DNA of 64,000 nucleotides, taken from the NCBI GenBank assembly GCA_964479535.1, contig CAYZMM010000033.1, positions 3,373 to 67,372 on the forward strand. The letters are read 5' to 3'. The position numbers and the translations under genes were made by a program. How positions within the stretch are numbered: position 1 is the first letter of the stretch; every line of letters begins with the position of its first letter. Positions 60,652 to 64,000 of this stretch are shown here, piece by piece. The notes under the pieces were generated by a model. It was not told the DNA's origin, did no database searches, and saw only the letters and a list, made by a program, of their open reading frames with translations. The DNA is from S015-6 sp964479535 (GTDB taxonomy: Bacteria > Desulfobacterota > DSWW01).

Positions 60652-61786
60652 GAGGTTGCCCCTGGGTGCATACACAGCCGGTAGAGGGCTCCTTACCCGG
60701 CGCGTGGAGATCGTTTGCGACCGCATCTCTTACCGCTTAGAAGAGGTGCCGCTGAAGAAACTCCTCAACTGGATTCGTGTGGAAGCGTCGGTCCTCGCGA
60801 AGCCCGAGAGGCCTTGGGGGCGGCCGACGCACATGCAGATCGAGCCGACCAACCGATGCAACCTGCGATGCAGCCTGTGTCCGGTCACCACAGGTATGGA
60901 CCGTCCCTCCGGATTCATGGACTTCGGGCTTTACAAGAGGCTCATCGACGAAGCGGGTGAAGATCTGTTCCTCATCCTGCTTTGGGACTGGGGCGAGCCC
61001 TTCATTCATCCGGATATCTACGACATGATTGCTTACGCGCGGGGCAAGGGGATCAAGCTCGTATCCAGCACCAACGGCCATCTATTCGCCCGGGAGGAGC
61101 ATGCGGAGAAGGTGGTCCGGTCCGGACTCGATTCGCTGATCTTTGCCATGGACGGTATCAGCCAGGAAACCTATGAGAAATTCCGGCAGGGGGGCAAACT
61201 CGAAACCGTGTTGCAGGGAATTCGTAATGTGGTTGCCCAGAAGAAGGCGCTGGGATCCCGAACCCCTCTCATCAATCTGCGCTTCATCCCTATGAGACAC
61301 AACGAGCACGAGATGGGCTCCTTGCGTGATCTTGCCAGATGCCTGGGCGTGGATGCTCTGACCTTCAAGACCTTGAACCCCGTGAACCCTGCAGAGACCG
61401 ATCCTAAAAAGGACAGCGACAATCCCTATCTGCCCTGCGAATCCCGCTATCAACGTTTCAAATACGCTTCCGACGGATTTGCAGCCCGTCTGCGCGTTGA
61501 TAAGAATCCCTGCAAGCACCTTTGGAACATGCCTGTCATCCATTGGAACGGTGTGATTTGCTCCTGCCCTTACGATCCCAAGGAAGAGTACCCCCTGGGT
61601 GATCTGAACACCCAGTCCCTCGCGGAGATCTGGGATGGCGAGCCTTACCGGCGGATGCGCCGGCGGTTTCGCGAGGATTGGCAGGGCCTGCCGATTTGCG
61701 CCAACTGCAGCTACGCTTACGAGGGCGGTGACTGCGGGCGCGAGATCATCGCTGAGGCTGTCTTCTTCGGCTCCCGCGCCGCATAG
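60644..61786 (+). CDS. Radical SAM/SPASM-domain protein
   Basis: 380 residues. The SAM motif CNLRCSLC sits in HMQIEPTNRCNLRCSLCPV (near residue 70), followed by DWGEPFIHPDIY and a Cys-rich C-terminus (CKHLWNMPVIHWNG, CSCPYDP, CANCSYAYEGGDC). SPASM proteins bind auxiliary Fe-S clusters and often modify peptides or act as anaerobic maturases. It overlaps the preceding frameshifted radical SAM gene, forming a pair. No precursor peptide seen. The last residues (IIAEAVFFGSRAA) repeat at 62388-62432. Confidence 0.9.
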   Translation: MLERLPLGAYTAGRGLLTRRVEIVCDRISYRLEEVPLKKLLNWIRVEASVLAKPERPWGRPTHMQIEPTNRCNLRCSLCPVTTGMDRPSGFMDFGLYKRLIDEAGEDLFLILLWDWGEPFIHPDIYDMIAYARGKGIKLVSSTNGHLFAREEHAEKVVRSGLDSLIFAMDGISQETYEKFRQGGKLETVLQGIRNVVAQKKALGSRTPLINLRFIPMRHNEHEMGSLRDLARCLGVDALTFKTLNPVNPAETDPKKDSDNPYLPCESRYQRFKYASDGFAARLRVDKNPCKHLWNMPVIHWNGVICSCPYDPKEEYPLGDLNTQSLAEIWDGEPYRRMRRRFREDWQGLPICANCSYAYEGGDCGREIIAEAVFFGSRAA

Positions 61787-62057
61787 CTAATCATCGAGGT
61801 CCCAGAAATAGTCCTTGTTGGTCAGCCCTTCGGTTTCTTCCTCCTCGACCTCGTCACGCTGCAGGAGGCTGGGAAGGTCGTCCCGATGTTGATGAATGAA
61901 CTCCACCTGATCCTCCAGGTCGCCGGTTTCCTCCTCCCAGTACCTCTCGGTCCCAAAATGCGGAAAAGCAGCGGGAAAGGCCGGGTCATTCAAGCGCTTC
62001 GCGATCCATCCCGCATACCGGATGTAGCGCGGACTCCGAAGGGGCTCGATGAGCCGG
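61745..62057. repeat. Direct repeat, copy 1 (radical SAM tail and srkA tail)
   Basis: About 313 bases, aligning with 62391-62703 at roughly 88% identity by eye. It spans the end of the radical SAM gene, the stop and, on the reverse strand, the 3' part of a srkA-like gene. Confidence 0.8.
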
Positions 62058-62062
62058 GTCAA
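61787..62062 (-). pseudogene. srkA 3' fragment
   Basis: 91 residues equal in pattern to the C-terminus of the intact SrkA downstream (FGTERYWEEET, DLEDQVEFIHQHRDDLP, EGLTNKDYFWDLDD). The kinase core is absent; the frame begins at the MITE-like element edge. A decayed duplicate. Confidence 0.8.
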
Positions 62063-62380
62063 AATCGGGTCGGGTCAAAATCGGGTTCAAAATCGGGTCG
62101 GACCAAACCATGTGCTTGATTATGAAGGAAAGAAGCCGCTCAGAGGGGTGAAAACATGCTTAGAGGCCCGATTTCGCCCCCAAAATTTGACTCCAAGCTG
62201 TCATACGAATTAGTGGATCAATCTTCAGGGTTGGAGGGGATTGACAACGATGATTTCCTTAGAGGGCAGGTTTTGGCCCCAGAATTGGGCCTCTAAGGCT
62301 AAAGAAAGGGTCTGTTTCGGGGTCCTCTTTGTTGAATATCAGATACATAGCTTGGTCCGACCCGATTTGACACCCGATTT
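62056..62380. mobile_element. MITE-like element with terminal inverted repeats
   Basis: About 325 bases without a coding gene. Left end has three tandem CAAAATCGGGT units (62056-62106); TCAAAATCGGGTCGGACCAA (62087-62106) is inverted at 62352-62370 with one base difference. An inner inverted repeat pairs 62158-62173 with 62283-62298 (14 of 16). The whole can fold as a long hairpin. It separates the two srkA repeats. No transposase or target duplication identified. Confidence 0.65.
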
Positions 62381-62390
62381 GGCGATCAAG

Positions 62391-62703
62391 ACCATTGCCG
62401 AGGCTGTCTTCTTCGGCGCTGGCGCCGCGTAGCTAATCATCGAGATCGTAGAAATAGTCCTTGTTGGTGAGCCCTTCGGTCTCTTCCTGCGCGACTTCGG
62501 GGCGCTGCAGGTGGCTGGGAAGGTCGTTCCGATGTTGATGAATGAATTCGACTTGATCCTCTAGATCGTTGGTCTCCTCCTCCCAGTACCTCTCGGTCCC
62601 AAAATGCGGAAAAGCAGCGGGAAAGGCCGGGTCATCCCAGCGCTTCGCTATCCATCCCGCATACCGGATGTAGCGCAGACTCCGAAGAGGTTCGATGAGC
62701 CGG
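62391..62703. repeat. Direct repeat, copy 2
   Basis: Partner of 61745-62057. Its first bases encode a radical SAM tail remnant (TIAEAVFFGAGAA then stop); the rest is the 3' end of the intact srkA. Confidence 0.8.
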
Positions 62704-63485
62704 AGCCAGGATGGATCGAATTCTCGGAACGTTCTGTACGCTTCGAGAAAGACATCACGCTGACGCAGGCCCTCTTGGTCCCTTGCCGGGACCAGCATCC
62801 AGACATCCTGCACGGCCGGCCCGCTGCGGAAGTCGTCAAAATCCAGGACATAGAGGCCATCGTTTCCGTTCAGCAGGTTGCCGAAATGGCAGTCCCCGTG
62901 GATCCTATGGAAAGGAACCTCGACCGACAGCGTATCGAAAATGGTCACAATTTCGTGAACGGCATCGTTGTAACGCTGGACGAGGTGGGCCGGGAGAAGA
63001 CCGTTTTTCTTCATGAACGCCAGGGGCTTCAGGCCGTAGGTTTCACCTGTCAGTGCGCCCCTGTGTTCAACTTTTCGGGCAGCCCCGACATTGTGAATGC
63101 GAGCCAGTAGACGGCCCATGACTTGAAGATTATTGTCCGTCAACTCATCAGCGGCTCTTCCTCCGGTCCGAGGCCAGATCGCGTAATAGATCCCCTGGGT
63201 CTCCCGGAGGGTACTGCCGTCATTGAAATGGAGAGGGGCACAGATTGGGATTTCGTCATCCCGGAGTTGGAGGAGGAAGGCGTGTTCCTCCAGAATCTGC
63301 TCCTCGCTCCAGCGGCCCGGGCGATAGAACTTGCTCACCACGTGGGAACCGTCCTCGAGCTTGAGATCATAAACCCGGTTTTCGTAGCTGTTCAGGGCCA
63401 GGCAGTGTCCGGTCGGGTTGAGGCCGGCGGCCTCTATGGCCTGAAGTACGACTTCGGGCTTCAGTTGGTAGAAGAAATGATCCAT
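62433..63485 (-). CDS. srkA: Stress response Ser/Thr kinase A-like
   Basis: 350-residue SrkA/YihE (RdoA) kinase of the aminoglycoside-phosphotransferase fold. The core is complete: VYDLKLEDGSHVVSKFYRP with the ATP Lys, catalytic HRIHGDCHFGNLL (HGDxxxxN) and VLDFDDFRSGP (metal Asp). E. coli SrkA counters stress-induced death, acting on toxin systems such as MazEF; here Phd/VapC lies 3 kb away, which is suggestive only. Length normal. Confidence 0.92.
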   Translation of the reverse strand: MDHFFYQLKPEVVLQAIEAAGLNPTGHCLALNSYENRVYDLKLEDGSHVVSKFYRPGRWSEEQILEEHAFLLQLRDDEIPICAPLHFNDGSTLRETQGIYYAIWPRTGGRAADELTDNNLQVMGRLLARIHNVGAARKVEHRGALTGETYGLKPLAFMKKNGLLPAHLVQRYNDAVHEIVTIFDTLSVEVPFHRIHGDCHFGNLLNGNDGLYVLDFDDFRSGPAVQDVWMLVPARDQEGLRQRDVFLEAYRTFREFDPSWLRLIEPLRSLRYIRYAGWIAKRWDDPAFPAAFPHFGTERYWEEETNDLEDQVEFIHQHRNDLPSHLQRPEVAQEETEGLTNKDYFYDLDD

Positions 63486-63515
63486 TCACGGGTCCATTCT
63501 TTGTGTGCCCAGGGG

Positions 63516-63737
63516 TCAAAGACGCTTTTTGGAAAAGGCACGTCCCGAGGGTCTTTTCAGGTACGCTTCAAAGTCCAGAGCCTTTCTCCGGTTCGTGAAA
63601 GCAATGGTCGTCTTGATGTGCCAGGGTTTGTACTTTGAAGTGTGGGGGCATTTCCTCGAATTGTTCGATTTCAGGCGTGAATCGAGGTCCTCGGTGAAGC
63701 CCGTGTAGAAGCGTTCCGGTTCGGAATCAGACTGCAA
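63516..63737 (-). pseudogene. GIY-YIG endonuclease-like fragment
   Basis: 73 residues covering a small GIY-YIG domain: upstream in-frame FYYVYIL, then RFYTGFTEDLDSRL, KPWHIKTTIAF and FEAYLKRPSGRAFSKKRL. The frame extends to a stop near 63800 but has no ATG or GTG, only a TTG inside the first motif, so the true start is missing or decayed. Such start-less copies are common near integration sites. Confidence 0.6.
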
Positions 63738-63776
63738 GATGTAGACATAATAGAACTCTCTCGGCGTACGGCGCGG

Positions 63777-63813
63777 CAGCCTTCGCTTCTCATTTCATTC
63801 GAAGCGAAGGCTG
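63777..63813. repeat. Perfect 13-bp inverted repeat
   Basis: CAGCCTTCGCTTC (63777-63789) pairs with GAAGCGAAGGCTG (63801-63813) around an 11-base AT-rich loop. It lies upstream of the GIY-YIG frame. No T-run follows. Confidence 0.6.
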
Positions 63814-63962
63814 GTGGAGGGCTTGCCGCCTTCCTGTAAATCCGTCTCATACGCGCTGACACATTGAAAATCATTTTATTACAACACCTTGCAATGGCTC
63901 AAGACCCCATTCTCCGCGTCCCTTGCGGGAAATCGTTTTCTCCACATTTTCCCCAAACAGAG

Positions 63963-63987
63963 AACGGACGCGGGTTCGATTCCCGTT
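63963..63987 (+). other. tmRNA-like T-arm remnant, possible att site
   Basis: CGGACGCGGGTTCGATTCCCG matches the 3' end of tmRNA genes (CGGAC then T-stem and TTCGATT loop). No tmRNA body precedes it, and the expected CTCCACCA end is replaced by TTTGCACATCAAACG. Possibly the boundary left by an element integrated at ssrA. It could also be a tRNA fragment. Confidence 0.4.
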
Positions 63988-64000
63988 TGCACATCAAACG

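Noticed and set aside
62241..62432. 63-residue frame ending in AEAVFFGAGAA as a gene
   Set aside because: Only its last residues match the radical SAM tail; the rest is MITE-like sequence, so it is a duplication remnant.
63900..64000. Complete tRNA gene at the window's end
   Set aside because: A T-arm is clear, but no D-arm, anticodon arm or matching 5' acceptor strand is found within 90 bases upstream.

Overview
The window is GC-rich, densely packed bacterial DNA that looks like an uncultured anaerobe of the Desulfobacterota (former Deltaproteobacteria) or a close relative. The signs are a KorDABC plus HdrABC(MvhD) electron-transfer block, a pyrrolysine-free MttB-type methyltransferase with its corrinoid protein, hybrid-cluster protein, a short cytochrome bd oxidase, a DVU0298-family protein, a two-CW sensor domain and SelB. 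This placement is inference; no rRNA gene is present.

Layout. 1-7.1 kb: two overlapping RND efflux pumps (the first cut by the window edge) and methylmalonyl-CoA epimerase. 7.4-20.2 kb: housekeeping and signalling genes, namely asnS, a sulfotransferase, a VanZ protein with a PAS/two-CW/kinase-like/REC/GGDEF protein, a response regulator, uppP-gmd-rmd (undecaprenyl recycling and GDP-D-rhamnose), and divergent selB and serS. 20.3-21.2 kb: a potassium-channel remnant, a 43-residue basic protein and a TRL-like lipoprotein. 21.6-28.7 kb: a stress island in which hcp-HD-ferredoxin (NO/hydroxylamine) converges on fur-dsrE-DVU0298-cydAB (oxygen), with a perfect 7-1-7 Fur box before fur. 29-31 kb: a polyprenyl diphosphate synthase and a membrane-anchored coiled-coil protein. 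31.4-40.7 kb: korDABC-hdrA-hdrC-hdrB, a zinc-ribbon protein, mttB-like and corrinoid protein genes, which together link 2-oxoacid oxidation, flavin/Fe-S electron transfer and methyl-group metabolism.

40.8-55.8 kb is the most unusual part: hexapeptide acyltransferase, PapA5-like condensation enzyme, acyl carrier protein, SDR reductase, acyl-AMP ligase, atypical KAS III, three tandem alkaline-phosphatase-superfamily paralogues, a family 2 glycosyltransferase, a phthiotriol-dimycocerosate-type methyltransferase, a stand-alone E2-type acyltransferase and a UGT-like glycosyltransferase. The enzyme set resembles the tailoring half of mycobacterial phthiocerol and phenolic glycolipid pathways, and I read it as a candidate undescribed glycolipid or complex-lipid locus. 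Two secreted lipoproteins follow (an FG-GAP protein and a fourth phosphodiesterase-like enzyme).

58.7-64 kb is a plastic accessory end: Phd/VapC, two radical SAM/SPASM genes (the first frameshifted by one missing G), a duplicated srkA 3' end split from the intact srkA by a MITE-like inverted-repeat element, a start-less GIY-YIG frame, and at the edge a tmRNA-like T-arm that may mark an integration site. Four small intergenic repeat families recur through the window.
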